Source of the DNA: an uncultured Collinsella sp.
GTDB taxonomy: Bacteria > Actinomycetota > Coriobacteriia > Coriobacteriales > Coriobacteriaceae
Direction: 5' to 3'
Length of the DNA stretch: 41,022 bases
Assembly (NCBI GenBank): GCA_900540855.1
Contig: UQHK01000018.1
Coordinates: 1 to 41,022, forward strand
Positions within the stretch are counted from its first letter, which is position 1; the number at the start of each line of letters is the position of its first letter. A model generated the notes under the pieces. The model was not told the origin of the DNA. It saw nothing but the letters and a program-made list of their open reading frames with translations, and ran no database searches. Positions 7,137 through 16,100 of this stretch are shown here, one piece after another. Position numbers and translations under genes: made by a program.

Positions 7137-8219
7137 CTATCGCACGAAGTACCAGGGGCTTTCCTGCACGGTGGGTTCCAGCGCGATGCCGGTGCGCTCC
7201 TTAAACAGATCCATGTCCTGAGATTTCTCCGTCCACCACGCGTTGGGCTTAAAGGTCATGCTCTCAACGACATGGCCGACAAACACACTGTTGCGCAGCT
7301 TGGAAAAGTCGGTGTTCATAATCACGATGGACGCGAGCACCAAAACGATGCCCAGAACTTTGATCGCGCCGGCGGGCTCGGCGTAGACACCAATGCCCAG
7401 CAGTACGGTGACGACTGTCTCGAATGACATTACGACGGGAACTTTCGACGTCTCGAGCCCCATGGACAGACCCTGCATATATAAGATGTAAGCCACGGCT
7501 GTGGGGATGAGTCCAAAGCCAAGGAACAGCAGCAGCAGCTGTGGCGACATTGCCACGGCGACATCCGGCCACGGAGCCGCGATAGCTGCCATAACCGCAC
7601 CGCCAAAAACAAAGCCCCAAAACGTGACAGCCAGCGGGTGGACCGTCTTGGTTGCTATCCGGCTAAACACCGCGAGCGACGCACCACAAAGGCCTGCAAT
7701 CACGCCCGACGTGACGCCCCAAACCGAAAAATGAAAACCGGAAAGGTCGCCATTGGTCACCGCAAGCACACAGCCAACGATGTTAAAGACAATGGCAACG
7801 AGCTTGTTGAGGGTCACGTCCTCGCGATAAAGGACGCGGCCGAGCGCGACGCCAAACACCGGCGACGTGTAGAGCAGCACCGATGCCGTGGACATGCCCA
7901 CCTCGCGCATGCACTCGTAATAGCAGGTGTTGGCGGCAGCCAAACCGACGATACCGACAAGCGCGCAGGAAACAAGCTCTTTAGGGCTTGCCTTGAACAG
8001 GGTCAGCGGACCCTGAACCACGGTAGACCCCTCACCCGGACGGCAGCCCATAAACATCAGGACCGGCGCCAAGATAAGCGCTCCGACCAACAAGCGAAAG
8101 GCAGCCATGCTCTGGGACGAAACGCCCATGGCCGAGATGCCGTTTACAAAGATTCCGATGCTGCCCCACATAAGCGCGGCGATCAGCACCAGCACATAGC
8201 CCAGATTGCTCCTCTTCAA
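7137..8219 (-). CDS. EamA/DMT-family transporter
   Basis: The 360-residue protein has ten predicted transmembrane segments in two EamA repeats (about residues 5-160 and 175-315). Typical features are MWGSIGIFVNGIS in helix 1, CMREVGMSTASVLLYTSPVF at the end of helix 4, and ILYMQGLSMGLETSKVPVVMSFETVVTVLLGI in the second repeat. The family mostly exports or imports amino acids, nucleosides or related metabolites. I choose the TTG at 8219, which has GAGGAGG five bases upstream; an ATG at 8255 is in frame but has no ribosome site. The C-terminal 45 residues are hydrophilic. A TATAACG-type motif upstream suggests shared control with the PTS operon. The substrate is unknown. Confidence 0.88.
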   Translation of the reverse strand: MKRSNLGYVLVLIAALMWGSIGIFVNGISAMGVSSQSMAAFRLLVGALILAPVLMFMGCRPGEGSTVVQGPLTLFKASPKELVSCALVGIVGLAAANTCYYECMREVGMSTASVLLYTSPVFGVALGRVLYREDVTLNKLVAIVFNIVGCVLAVTNGDLSGFHFSVWGVTSGVIAGLCGASLAVFSRIATKTVHPLAVTFWGFVFGGAVMAAIAAPWPDVAVAMSPQLLLLFLGFGLIPTAVAYILYMQGLSMGLETSKVPVVMSFETVVTVLLGIGVYAEPAGAIKVLGIVLVLASIVIMNTDFSKLRNSVFVGHVVESMTFKPNAWWTEKSQDMDLFKERTGIALEPTVQESPWYFVR

Positions 8220-8257
8220 CGCAGCCTCCTCAGTATTATTTCCAATATGTTTCATGC

Positions 8258-8278
8258 TACGTTATAGTCGTTATATAC
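8258..8278. promoter_or_regulatory. Candidate GntR operator before EamA
   Basis: On the minus strand GTATATAACGACTATAACG contains TATAACG twice, about one helical turn apart. GTATATAACG matches 958-967 exactly. It lies about 40 bases upstream of the TTG start. Confidence 0.45.
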
Positions 8279-8340
8279 ATTTTTCAAGGCACAAATCGGC
8301 GAACGGGAAATCTCTCGACACAAGGAGTGTCCCCAACTGC

Positions 8341-8396
8341 CGGCACAAAAGGAACATCCCTAACTGCCGGCAGAAAGGGAACGTCCCCAAGTGCCG
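8341..8396. repeat. Two tandem CGGCA...TGCCG hairpin units
   Basis: Two 29-base units (8341-8369 and 8368-8396) each begin CGGCA, carry an AAAGGGAAC/GTCCC-like core and end TGCCG. The second unit differs from the copy at 39196-39224 at only two positions. They lie in the gap downstream of the second SIS gene. Confidence 0.65.
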
Positions 8397-8403
8397 CTCT
8401 AGC

Positions 8404-8470
8404 AGTTGCGGTGAAATAGTTCTCAAACAGAGGCTTCACGCTCCCAAACAGGAACTATTCCACCGCAACT
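8404..8470. repeat. 19-bp inverted repeat after the second SIS gene
   Basis: AGTTGCGGTGAAATAGTTC (8404-8422) is complementary at 18 of 19 positions to 8452-8470, with a 29-base loop. It begins 37 bases after the SIS stop codon. No T-tract follows. Confidence 0.65.
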
Positions 8471-8506
8471 TATGAGGGATATTGGGCTGTTAGGCCACTC
8501 TATCCC

Positions 8507-9499
8507 TTAGTAATCAAGCTTCCACATGTAGCGGCGCGTCATGTAGTCCTTGTGGGTGACGGCAGAGAGCGCGCGCATGTATACGTTGTTGAGGATCGGG
8601 GCGAAGATCAGGTGGTTGAAGTACTCGCTCACGCTGTCTTTGATGTCGTTGAGGCCGAGCTCCTTGGCGTCGAGCTGATAGACGCGCTCGCCACCGTACT
8701 GGTTGACAAAGCGGATGCCGCGCTCGTCGTTGCAGCGGCTGCGGCCGACGCTGATGAGCTGGAACAGCGAGGTGCGCTTGTCCAGGATCTCGAAGGGGCC
8801 GTGGAAGAAGTCGCAGGTGTTGATGGTGCAGGAGTCGATCTGCAGCATCTCCTGCACGTTGCAGATGCTAAAGACGTAGGCGGCACCAAAGAGCGGGCCC
8901 TGAGCCATAACGTTGATGCAGGGCTTGTCGGCGTTCTGCTCGGCCCACTTGGCAGCGAGCGGACGGGTGTACTCGACAGCCTTGCGATAGATGGGGTCGA
9001 CCAAGTCGAAGGCGGCCATAGCGGTCTCGTACTCGGCATAGCCCTCGGTCTGCTGCGTAAGCTCCATAGCAATCATGGTCACGACGGCGGAGTTGGTGCG
9101 GCCCATGCAGGACTCGTCGATGGCCAGGCTGTCGTACTGGATCTTGTAGTCGCAGACCTCGGTGAGGCCGGACTCGTCAACATAGATGGCGATGGTGCTG
9201 GCGCCGTGGTTCTTGGCGACCTGGGCGGCGACGATGGTCTCCTTGGTGCCGCGCATGGACACGACGACGGCCAGGGTGTTCTCGTTGACGTAGGCAGGCG
9301 TGGCGTGCACGAACTCGTTGCTGGTGTAGCTGGAGCTCACGACCTGCGTGGCCTCGTGCTCCATAAAGTACTGGGCAGGATAGTTGCCGCCGTTGGATCC
9401 ACCGGCGCCAATCCACACGACGCGCTTGATGCCGCCCTTGTCTGCCTTGTCAGCCAAAACCTGGGAGACGACGTCCTTAACCTGTTCCTGAGTAGTCAT
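8507..9499 (-). CDS. Second SIS-domain deglycase/isomerase, paralogue of 3169-4152
   Basis: The 330-residue protein has two SIS domains (about residues 22-155 and 185-320) and ends RRYMWKLDY, like the gene at 3169. Motifs include WIGAGGSNGGNYPAQYF and VSMRGTKETI in domain 1. In domain 2 the active-site segment reads CDFFHGPFE (Asp230, His233), where the first paralogue has GEYFHGPFE. The Glu-to-Asp change suggests a different substrate or rate. The ATG at 9499 has AAAGG ten bases upstream. It is divergent from a GntR regulator at 9705 and shares with it a gap full of GCATACAA repeats, so it is probably repressed by that protein. It has no PTS genes of its own in this window. Confidence 0.88.
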   Translation of the reverse strand: MTTQEQVKDVVSQVLADKADKGGIKRVVWIGAGGSNGGNYPAQYFMEHEATQVVSSSYTSNEFVHATPAYVNENTLAVVVSMRGTKETIVAAQVAKNHGASTIAIYVDESGLTEVCDYKIQYDSLAIDESCMGRTNSAVVTMIAMELTQQTEGYAEYETAMAAFDLVDPIYRKAVEYTRPLAAKWAEQNADKPCINVMAQGPLFGAAYVFSICNVQEMLQIDSCTINTCDFFHGPFEILDKRTSLFQLISVGRSRCNDERGIRFVNQYGGERVYQLDAKELGLNDIKDSVSEYFNHLIFAPILNNVYMRALSAVTHKDYMTRRYMWKLDY

Positions 9500-9537
9500 C
9501 GTGCATCAGCCTTTCTTCTCGTTTGATGCTCTCGATG

Positions 9538-9696
9538 GCATACAAGTTACATACATGTTTTGGTTATGTCGACTAGTTGTATGCTATATTTGTCTTAGAA
9601 TTTTTGCTGGTATAGTTTTCGGCAAGCCATTACCAGCGGTTTTGTTGTCATGTTGGATACATGCTTGGTTCTGTAAGCATACAAGTTAGATACAGG
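9538..9696. promoter_or_regulatory. Repeated operator sites between SIS2 and GntR2
   Basis: GCATACAAGTTACATACATG (9538-9557) and GCATACAAGTTAGATACAGG (9677-9696) match at 17 of 20 bases. An inverted partial copy, AGTTGTATGC, lies at 9575-9584, and GGATACATGC at 9654-9663. One full copy is just upstream of each divergent start codon, as expected for a repressor that controls both genes and could loop the DNA. Confidence 0.6.
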
Positions 9697-9704
9697 TTGT
9701 TCGC

Positions 9705-10427
9705 ATGAGCACTTCGTCGAAAAAGAACTTGACCCAATACGAGCGTCTGGCGGCAACGCTTCGCGACCGCATTGCCGCCGGCACCTACGCCCGCGGAGAT
9801 AAACTGCCGTCCGAGATGGAACTCATGGACGAATCGGGGCTGTCGCGCAGCACCGTGCGCCATGCCCTTAAGGTGCTTGTTGACGAGGGCCTGATTCGAA
9901 CCGAGCGCGGGCGCGGCGCCTTTGTGGCCGACACACCGGCGCTCCACGAGAACAACCTGGTGTTTTCGAGCTATACCAAGCAGGTCGAAGGCCAGGGTAT
10001 GAAGCCCACCACGCGCACGGTGGACTCGGGCTTTGCCAAAGCAATGGGCAGCGTGGCCAAGTTCTTTGACGCTAGCGTGGGCAGCAAGCTTGTCAAACTT
10101 GTCCGCCTGCGTTACCTGGACGATGCGCCACTGTGCCTGGAGACCACCTATTTGCCGCCAAGCTTTGGGTCGCTCATCGATCGCGATATCAACGGTTCGC
10201 TCTACGCCACGCTGCGCCAGGAGTTCCATCGCGCGCCGGCGCAGGGGCATAAGACCTTTGAGGTGTGCTATGCGTCGCAAAACGAGGCATTTTTGCTCAA
10301 CGTCGAGCGCGGGCAGGCGCTGATCCTGATCACCGACTACGTCTACGACACCGACGGCCGTCCGCTCCATGTCTCCAAGCGCATCCAACGCACCGACCGC
10401 GCCAAATACACCGAGCCCATCGGCTAA
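9705..10427 (+). CDS. GntR-family regulator with UTRA domain, second copy
   Basis: The 240-residue protein has a GntR helix-turn-helix (about residues 10-75, KLPSEMELMDESGLSRSTVRHAL and GRGAFV) followed by a UTRA sensor domain (about 90-235, with LVKLVRLRYLDDAPLCLETTYLP and a C-terminal ITDYVYDTDGRPL). It is one of only two plus-strand genes here and is transcribed away from the second SIS gene. The ATG at 9705 has only a weak AGG eight bases upstream, and an operator copy ends at 9696, so binding would cover the ribosome site region. Its likely job is to repress the SIS gene and itself until a phosphorylated substrate accumulates. Confidence 0.93.
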   Translation: MSTSSKKNLTQYERLAATLRDRIAAGTYARGDKLPSEMELMDESGLSRSTVRHALKVLVDEGLIRTERGRGAFVADTPALHENNLVFSSYTKQVEGQGMKPTTRTVDSGFAKAMGSVAKFFDASVGSKLVKLVRLRYLDDAPLCLETTYLPPSFGSLIDRDINGSLYATLRQEFHRAPAQGHKTFEVCYASQNEAFLLNVERGQALILITDYVYDTDGRPLHVSKRIQRTDRAKYTEPIG

Positions 10428-10463
10428 CCACCACAAAGGGACAGGCACCTTCGTGGTGGTTTT
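10426..10463. terminator. Shared bidirectional terminator
   Basis: AACCACCACAAAGG (10426-10439) pairs with CCTTCGTGGTGGTT (10448-10461) with one mismatch. T or A runs flank both sides. It overlaps the stop codons of both convergent genes. The AAAGGGACAGG core matches the hairpins at 3027 and 4243. Confidence 0.75.
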
Positions 10464-11043
10464 AGGCGGGAAGGTCGGGGAACCAGGTTGGTTTAGGCTG
10501 GTTGGGCGTGCGCTCGGCTAGGACCAGCTCCATCCAGCACATGTCGTACCAGCGGCCGAACTTTTGGGCACAGCGGTCGAAAGCACCCACCAAGCGATAT
10601 CCCATATGGGCATGGAAGTCCTGGCTGTTGTGCGTTAGATACTCGTCGTCCTTGTCGTGCGGCACGGCGATGAGCGCGCACATGTTGGTGATGCCCATCG
10701 CGATCAGGCACTGCTTGAGCGCATCGTGCAGCTTGCGGCCCAGCCCGCCGTGGCGCACGTCGCGTGCCAGGTAAATCGACGTCTCGACCGACCAGTCGTA
10801 TGCCTCGCGGCTGTTGAGCGGACTCGCATAGGCATAGCCTACCGGACGCCCGTCCAGCTCCATCACCAGATACGGATAGCGCTTGAGCGTACGCTCGATG
10901 CGCCCGGCGAACTCCTCAACGCTCGGCACCTCGTATTCGCAGGTAATCGCCGTCTGGCGCACATACGGCTCATAGATGGCAAGCAACGCCGGCGCGTCTT
11001 CGGGCGTCGCCAGGCGAATCGCCGGCTCGGACATCTCGGTCAT
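10462..11043 (-). CDS. GNAT-family N-acetyltransferase (phosphinothricin-acetyltransferase-like)
   Basis: The 193-residue protein follows the GNAT fold: IRLATPEDAPALLAIYEPYV at the start, GRPVGYAYASPLNSREAYDWSVETSIYLA in the central strands, an acetyl-CoA loop RHGGLGRKLHDAL, and NSQDFHAHMGYRLVGAFDRCAQKFGRWYDMCWME near the C-terminus, the pattern of the phosphinothricin/methionine-sulfone acetyltransferase group. Such enzymes acetylate amino groups of amino-acid analogues or metabolites. The ATG at 11043 has AAGGG four bases upstream; one at 11034 is possible. A terminator hairpin lies only 17 bases upstream of the start, leaving little room for a promoter. The substrate is unknown. Confidence 0.9.
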   Translation of the reverse strand: MTEMSEPAIRLATPEDAPALLAIYEPYVRQTAITCEYEVPSVEEFAGRIERTLKRYPYLVMELDGRPVGYAYASPLNSREAYDWSVETSIYLARDVRHGGLGRKLHDALKQCLIAMGITNMCALIAVPHDKDDEYLTHNSQDFHAHMGYRLVGAFDRCAQKFGRWYDMCWMELVLAERTPNQPKPTWFPDLPA

Positions 11044-11059
11044 ACAACCCTTCTCTCTC

Positions 11060-11102
11060 AAAAACAAAGGCCGCCTTGCGCCAAACCCAGCGCAAGGCGG
11101 CC
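11060..11102 (-). terminator. Intrinsic terminator of the aldolase gene
   Basis: A perfect 13-bp stem GGCCGCCTTGCGC (11069-11081) and its complement (11090-11102), with TTTGTTTTTG following on the minus strand. It begins 19 bases after the aldolase stop codon and ends 17 bases before the GNAT start. Confidence 0.85.
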
Positions 11103-11120
11103 CCTCGTCATTACATCAGG

Positions 11121-12146
11121 CTACAGGACAGCCGCCAGCGCGTCGATGTCCTCCTGCGTCGTGGCCCAGCTGGTGCAAAAGCGCACCACCGTGTGGGTAT
11201 CGTCGTACTTTTCCCAGTACTCGATCGCCGCATGCTCGCGAATGCGGGCCATGTCCTCGTTGGGCAAAATCACAAACTGCTGGTTTGTGGGCGTCTCCAA
11301 AAAGAACTGGTAGCCGCGCTCGTGCAGCACACGACGCAGCGCCTGGGCCGTCTGAATCGCCTGTCGGCCAATCTCAAAATACAGGCCATCGGTAAAGAGC
11401 GCCTCAAACTGCACGCCCGTCAGGCGGCCCTTGGCCAACAGCGCGCCGTGCTGCTTAATACGCGGAATGGGATGCGCCGGAGCGTGCATGCCGCAGAACA
11501 CCACAGCCTCGCCGCAAAGCGCGCCGCACTTGGTGCCGCCGATGTAGAACACGTCGCACAGCTGCGCCAGCTCGGGCAGGGTAATGTCGCACTCATCGGC
11601 CGCCAGTGCATAGGCCAGACGAGCACCGTCCACAAACAGCGGAATCTCGCGCTTCTGGCACACCGCGTGAATCGCCGCGAGCTCGGCCTTGGAGTACAGC
11701 GTGCCGTACTCGGTCGATAGACTCACGTACACGGCGCCCGGGAACACCGTGTGCTCGTAGCTCTCGTTTTCGTAGAACACCTGGATATAGTTCTCGAGAT
11801 CCTCGGCGTGCATCTTGCCCTCGTAGCCGGGGATGGTGAGCACCTTGTGGCCGCCAAACTCGATGGCGCCCGCCTCGTGGCAAGCGACATGGCCGGTCTC
11901 GGCGGCAACGACGCCCTCGTAGGGCGCGAGCAGCATGTCAATCACCGTCGCGTTGGCCTGCGTGCCGCCCACCAGCAAGAACACGTCGGCATCGGGGGCC
12001 TGACAGGCCTCGCGGATAAGCTGCTTGGCGCGCTCGGTATGCGCATCGGTACCATAGCCGGGCTGCGGCTCCATGTTGGTGTCGACGAGCGCCTGCAGCA
12101 CCGCCGGATGTGCGCCGTGGGAATAGTCGTTGTTGAACGCGAGCAT
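11121..12146 (-). CDS. Threonine-aldolase-family PLP enzyme
   Basis: The 341-residue fold-type I PLP enzyme belongs to the low-specificity L-threonine aldolase / beta-eliminating lyase family. It opens FNNDYSHGAHPAVLQAL. His86 in ETGHVACHEAGA stacks on the cofactor, Asp173 and Arg176 lie in FVDGARLAYA, and Lys206 in YIGGTKCGAL would bind PLP. It probably cleaves threonine or allo-threonine to glycine and acetaldehyde, though related enzymes act on other beta-hydroxy amino acids. The ATG at 12146 has AGAGAGG upstream. It lies 45 bases after the PAP2 gene and is followed by a strong terminator, so mfd, PAP2 and this gene may form one transcript. Confidence 0.9.
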   Translation of the reverse strand: MLAFNNDYSHGAHPAVLQALVDTNMEPQPGYGTDAHTERAKQLIREACQAPDADVFLLVGGTQANATVIDMLLAPYEGVVAAETGHVACHEAGAIEFGGHKVLTIPGYEGKMHAEDLENYIQVFYENESYEHTVFPGAVYVSLSTEYGTLYSKAELAAIHAVCQKREIPLFVDGARLAYALAADECDITLPELAQLCDVFYIGGTKCGALCGEAVVFCGMHAPAHPIPRIKQHGALLAKGRLTGVQFEALFTDGLYFEIGRQAIQTAQALRRVLHERGYQFFLETPTNQQFVILPNEDMARIREHAAIEYWEKYDDTHTVVRFCTSWATTQEDIDALAAVL

Positions 12147-12191
12147 GGCAATCCTCTCTTACCAGGTATCGTCCAGATGATTCAGGTGGGG

Positions 12192-13055
12192 CTATTGTAC
12201 GCCGTGAGGATAGGCAATGCGCGCGGCAAGGCACTCAAGCGCCAACACCAGGGCAAAGCCGCAGCTCACGTCAGTCAAAAAGTGTGCACCGATCACGATA
12301 CGGCCAAAGGCGACGAGCACCGCAACCGCAGCCGCCGCCCAAAAGACCACGCGGCGACGCGAAGGCTTTTCCGTAAAGGCCGCCGCGGGAAGCCCGGCGA
12401 GCATAAGGCCGATCGCCGCATGCGCCGTGTGTCCGCTCGCAAACGACTTAAAGCCGTCCTTGATCACGCCGGCGGCGATATAGCTCCACTTGTCGGGATT
12501 GCCGATCACCCACCACGGCTGAAAATTGAGCCCCGGCGTGACCTCGATCACGCGCATGCGCGGGCGCGACCACAGCGGCTTGACGATCACGTTGAGGATG
12601 ATGGCCTGGGCAACCCACACGGCAAGCACCATCAGCGCCCAGCGCGTGAGATCGTCGGGGTCGGTCGCGCGCGTGAGGCGATAGACGATAAGGTTGGCAG
12701 CGATGACCAGCACAAACGTCAGCACCAACTGAGCCGCGATGAGTTTGCCGCCAACCCTCAGGGACGAAACGATCTCGTAGCCGGTCAGGCCCACGTTGAC
12801 GAGGATGCCGAGCACGGCGAGCCATTTGCCCCCCCTGGAGTCGGGACGCACCGCGCGCACGAGCATAACGCCCGCGACGCTCGCCGTCAGCTCGAACGGC
12901 AGCTCGCCGGCGGCCTCGATAAAGCGACCGTACATGCTACCGATGTTGAACAGCGCGCTCGAAATCTGATAATCGAAGAAGCTGCCCACGCCCAGGCAAA
13001 GGCACAAAACAACCGCGATAATGGCGACGTCTTTCTTATAGATGTATCCGAACAT
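12192..13055 (-). CDS. PAP2-family membrane phosphatase
   Basis: The 287-residue polytopic membrane protein has a type-2 phosphatidic acid phosphatase site. A basic segment KPLWSRPRMR lies at about 159-168, SFASGHTAH at about 205-212 (catalytic His209) and GRIVIGAHFLTDV at 251-263 (His258, Asp262). About seven hydrophobic helices surround these. Relatives dephosphorylate undecaprenyl diphosphate, phosphatidylglycerol phosphate or other lipid phosphates at the membrane surface. The ATG at 13055 has GAAAGGAAAG upstream. The mfd stop is 56 bases upstream and the aldolase starts 45 bases downstream. Lipid specificity is unknown. Confidence 0.9.
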   Translation of the reverse strand: MFGYIYKKDVAIIAVVLCLCLGVGSFFDYQISSALFNIGSMYGRFIEAAGELPFELTASVAGVMLVRAVRPDSRGGKWLAVLGILVNVGLTGYEIVSSLRVGGKLIAAQLVLTFVLVIAANLIVYRLTRATDPDDLTRWALMVLAVWVAQAIILNVIVKPLWSRPRMRVIEVTPGLNFQPWWVIGNPDKWSYIAAGVIKDGFKSFASGHTAHAAIGLMLAGLPAAAFTEKPSRRRVVFWAAAAVAVLVAFGRIVIGAHFLTDVSCGFALVLALECLAARIAYPHGVQ

Positions 13056-13111
13056 GCTTTCCTTTCGATGGAACCAGAGTGCCCAAATGGGGCGTTTGCA
13101 ACGTCGACCCG

Positions 13112-16100
13112 TTAGTCGTCGTCGCTCGCACCCAGCTGCTGCAGCAGCATGAGGGCGGCTGCCACGGGGCCGGTGCCGTCGTTGGCATCGAGACCGCGAC
13201 CCAGGCCGCTGCCCGCACCGGCGCCCGCCTTGTAGGGCACCGACAGCTTGCGGCTCTTGGGGAAGTTCACCGCGCCGTACCGATTCTTAAACTCAAAGGC
13301 TACCTTCTTGGGAACGTCAACCCCCAGGAAGGTAATGCGCCCACCGCTGAGCGTGACGCTCTCGAGCCCCAGGCGCTCGCCGCGGATACGGATGCGCGCG
13401 CGGTTGAACAGGTTGAGCCCCGCCAACGGCAGCTCACCGTGCGCGGCCTCGGTCTCTTCCTGCACCTCGTCGATGCTCTCCAGGTCCTCGGCCGCCGCGA
13501 GCTTGCGGTACACGAGCACGCGCTGGTCCACCGCCGGCAGGTACTCCTCGGACAAGAAGTAATCGGCAGGCAGATTAATGCCCACGCTCGCCGCCTCCAC
13601 GCCGGCATCGTCATCGCCGCGCGCCTCGGCCACGGCCTGGCCCAACATCTGCGTAAACAGGTCAAAGCCCACGCTCGACAGGTTGCCGTGCTGCTCAGCG
13701 CCCATCAGCGAACCGGCGCCGCGAATCTCCAGGTCGCGCATGGCGATACGCATGCCGCTGCCCAGGTCCTGGAACTCGGAAAGTGCAGTCAGGCGCGCCG
13801 TGGCCTCCTCGGTGAGCGGCAGCTCGCCCGGGAACATAAAGTACGCGTAGGCCTGCGTGACAGAACGGCCCACACGGCCCTTGAGCTGGTAAAGCTGTGC
13901 CAGACCCAGGCGCTGCGAGTCCTCGATGATGAGCGTGTTGGCGGTCGCGTTGTCGATGCCACTCTCCACGATGGTCGTGGCGATGAGCACATCGATCTTT
14001 TTGGTCGCGAACTCGATCATCACGTCCTCGACCTCGCGCGGGCTCATCTTGCCGTGCGCCACGCCCACGCGCGCCTCGGGCGCGGCCTCGTGCACGCGCG
14101 CCACGGCGTCATCGATGGTCTTGACGCGGTTGGACACGTAATACACCTGACCGCCGCGGCCCACCTCCAAGCGAATCGCCGCACTCACCACGTCGGGGTC
14201 GTACTCCCCCACGTGCACGATCACGGGACGACGCCCGGTCGGCGGTGTGGTGATCAGGCTCATGTCGCGCACGCCGCTCGTAGCCATCTGCATGGTTCGC
14301 GGAATGGGCGTGGCCGAAAGCGTGAGCACGTCAATCTGCTCGCGCAGGTTCTTGAGCTGCTCCTTGTGCTGCACGCCAAAGCGCTGCTCCTCGTCGATGA
14401 TCACCAGGCCCAGGTTCTTGGGGTTCACATCGGCCGAAAGCAGGCGGTGCGTGCCGATGAGCACATCGATCGTGCCCTCGGCAAACGCCTTGAGTGCGCG
14501 CTTTTGCTGCGCCGGGGTGCGGAAGCGGCTGAGCACCTCGACCTCCAGGCCAAACGGGGCAAAGCGCTCAAAGAACGTCTCGTAGTGCTGCTGGGCCAGA
14601 ATGGTCGTGGGGCAGAGCACCATGACCTGGCGGCCGGAGTCCACGCACTTAAACGCCGCACGCAGGGCGACCTCGGTCTTGCCAAAGCCCACATCGCCGC
14701 ACAGCAGGCGGTCCATGGGCTTGGGCGCCTCCATGTCGGCCTTGATGTCGGCGATGGCCTCCAGCTGGTCGCGCGTCTCGTCGTAAGGAAAGCTCTGCTC
14801 CATCTCGATCTGCTCGGGCGTGTCGGGTGGGCAGGCGATACCGGTAATCGAAGAGCGGCGCGTATACAGATCGACCAGGTCAAACGCCAACTTTTTGGCG
14901 TTCTTGCGCGCCTTATTGGTGGCACGCGTCCAGTCGGCGGTGTTGAGCCTGGTCAGGCGTGGCTTGTCACCGTCGGGGCCAACATAACGCGTAATGCGGT
15001 CGACCTGCTCCAGCGGCACGTAGAGCTTGTCGCCATCGGCGTATTCCAGCAAAAAGTAGTCGCGCTCCTTGCCGCCCACTTCCTGGCGCGCGATCTCGCT
15101 AAAGAGCGCGATGCCGTGAGTGGCGTGCACCACGTAGTCGCCCGGCTTAAACGGGAAGGTGATCTGCGTAATGTCAACCTTGCGGCGGCTGCGCGCGCGG
15201 TTGGCGTCCATGCGGGCGTTGAGGTCGGCAATCGAGAACACGGCCAGGTTGGCATCGGGCACCACCACGCCCTGCGGCAAGGCGGCATCGACAAAGGTCA
15301 CGCGTCCGCGCGAGATGGTGGGCACGGCGGCACCGGCGGCAGCCTGGGCGGCACCTGCCTCGAGCGAGCGGGCGTTGAGCGCGTCGGCCTTGCGTTCGCG
15401 AATTGCAGCATGAGCATCCTGGCGGACAGCACGATCGGCAGAATCTGCCGCTGCCACGCGCACACGGTCGCCAATAGCGCCCGCGTTTTCGGGCGCGGCC
15501 GTCAGCGACTCCTCAAAGGTAATACCCTCATCGCCAAAGGTGAGCTCCATCGACTCGCGCGCACCGCGGTCGGGGATGGCAAATACGCAGGCATAGCGCT
15601 TGCCCACGACCTCCTGGATGCGCGTCATAAAGCGATTGTCCGAGCCCGCGATGGCCGGCTGCTCAATCTTGAGCTCTGCCGTCACCGCACCGCCGGCACG
15701 GATCAAGCTCACGTAGTTAAGGCGCTGCTGGGCACCAAAGTCGAGTTGCTGGGCACGCACGTACAGGCCGTCCAGACGGTCGACCCCCGCCTCGCCGGCA
15801 CGTGCCTCGATATCCTCGTAGGCGCGCAGGCAATCGTCGAACAGCGAGCGCGGCTCGGACAGCACCACGAGCGCCTTGCCGCTCACATGCGACAGCGGGC
15901 TCACGGTCTGGCCGTACATCACCGGCAAAAAGCGGTCGAGCTCGGGCGTGACGATGCGCGCATCCACCATCTCGAGCAGCGCCGCCAGTTTGCTGTCGTC
16001 CTGGCTGGCACGATAGAGCGCCACATGCATGTTGTGGACGGCGTCGTCGGTGAGTGCGAGCTCGCGACAGGGGAAGATCTCGATGCTGTCCTCGTTGCCG

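Noticed and set aside
8341..8396. Possible CRISPR array from repeated CGGCA units
   Set aside because: Only two units here, no regular spacers, no cas genes; the units are self-complementary hairpins found singly elsewhere.
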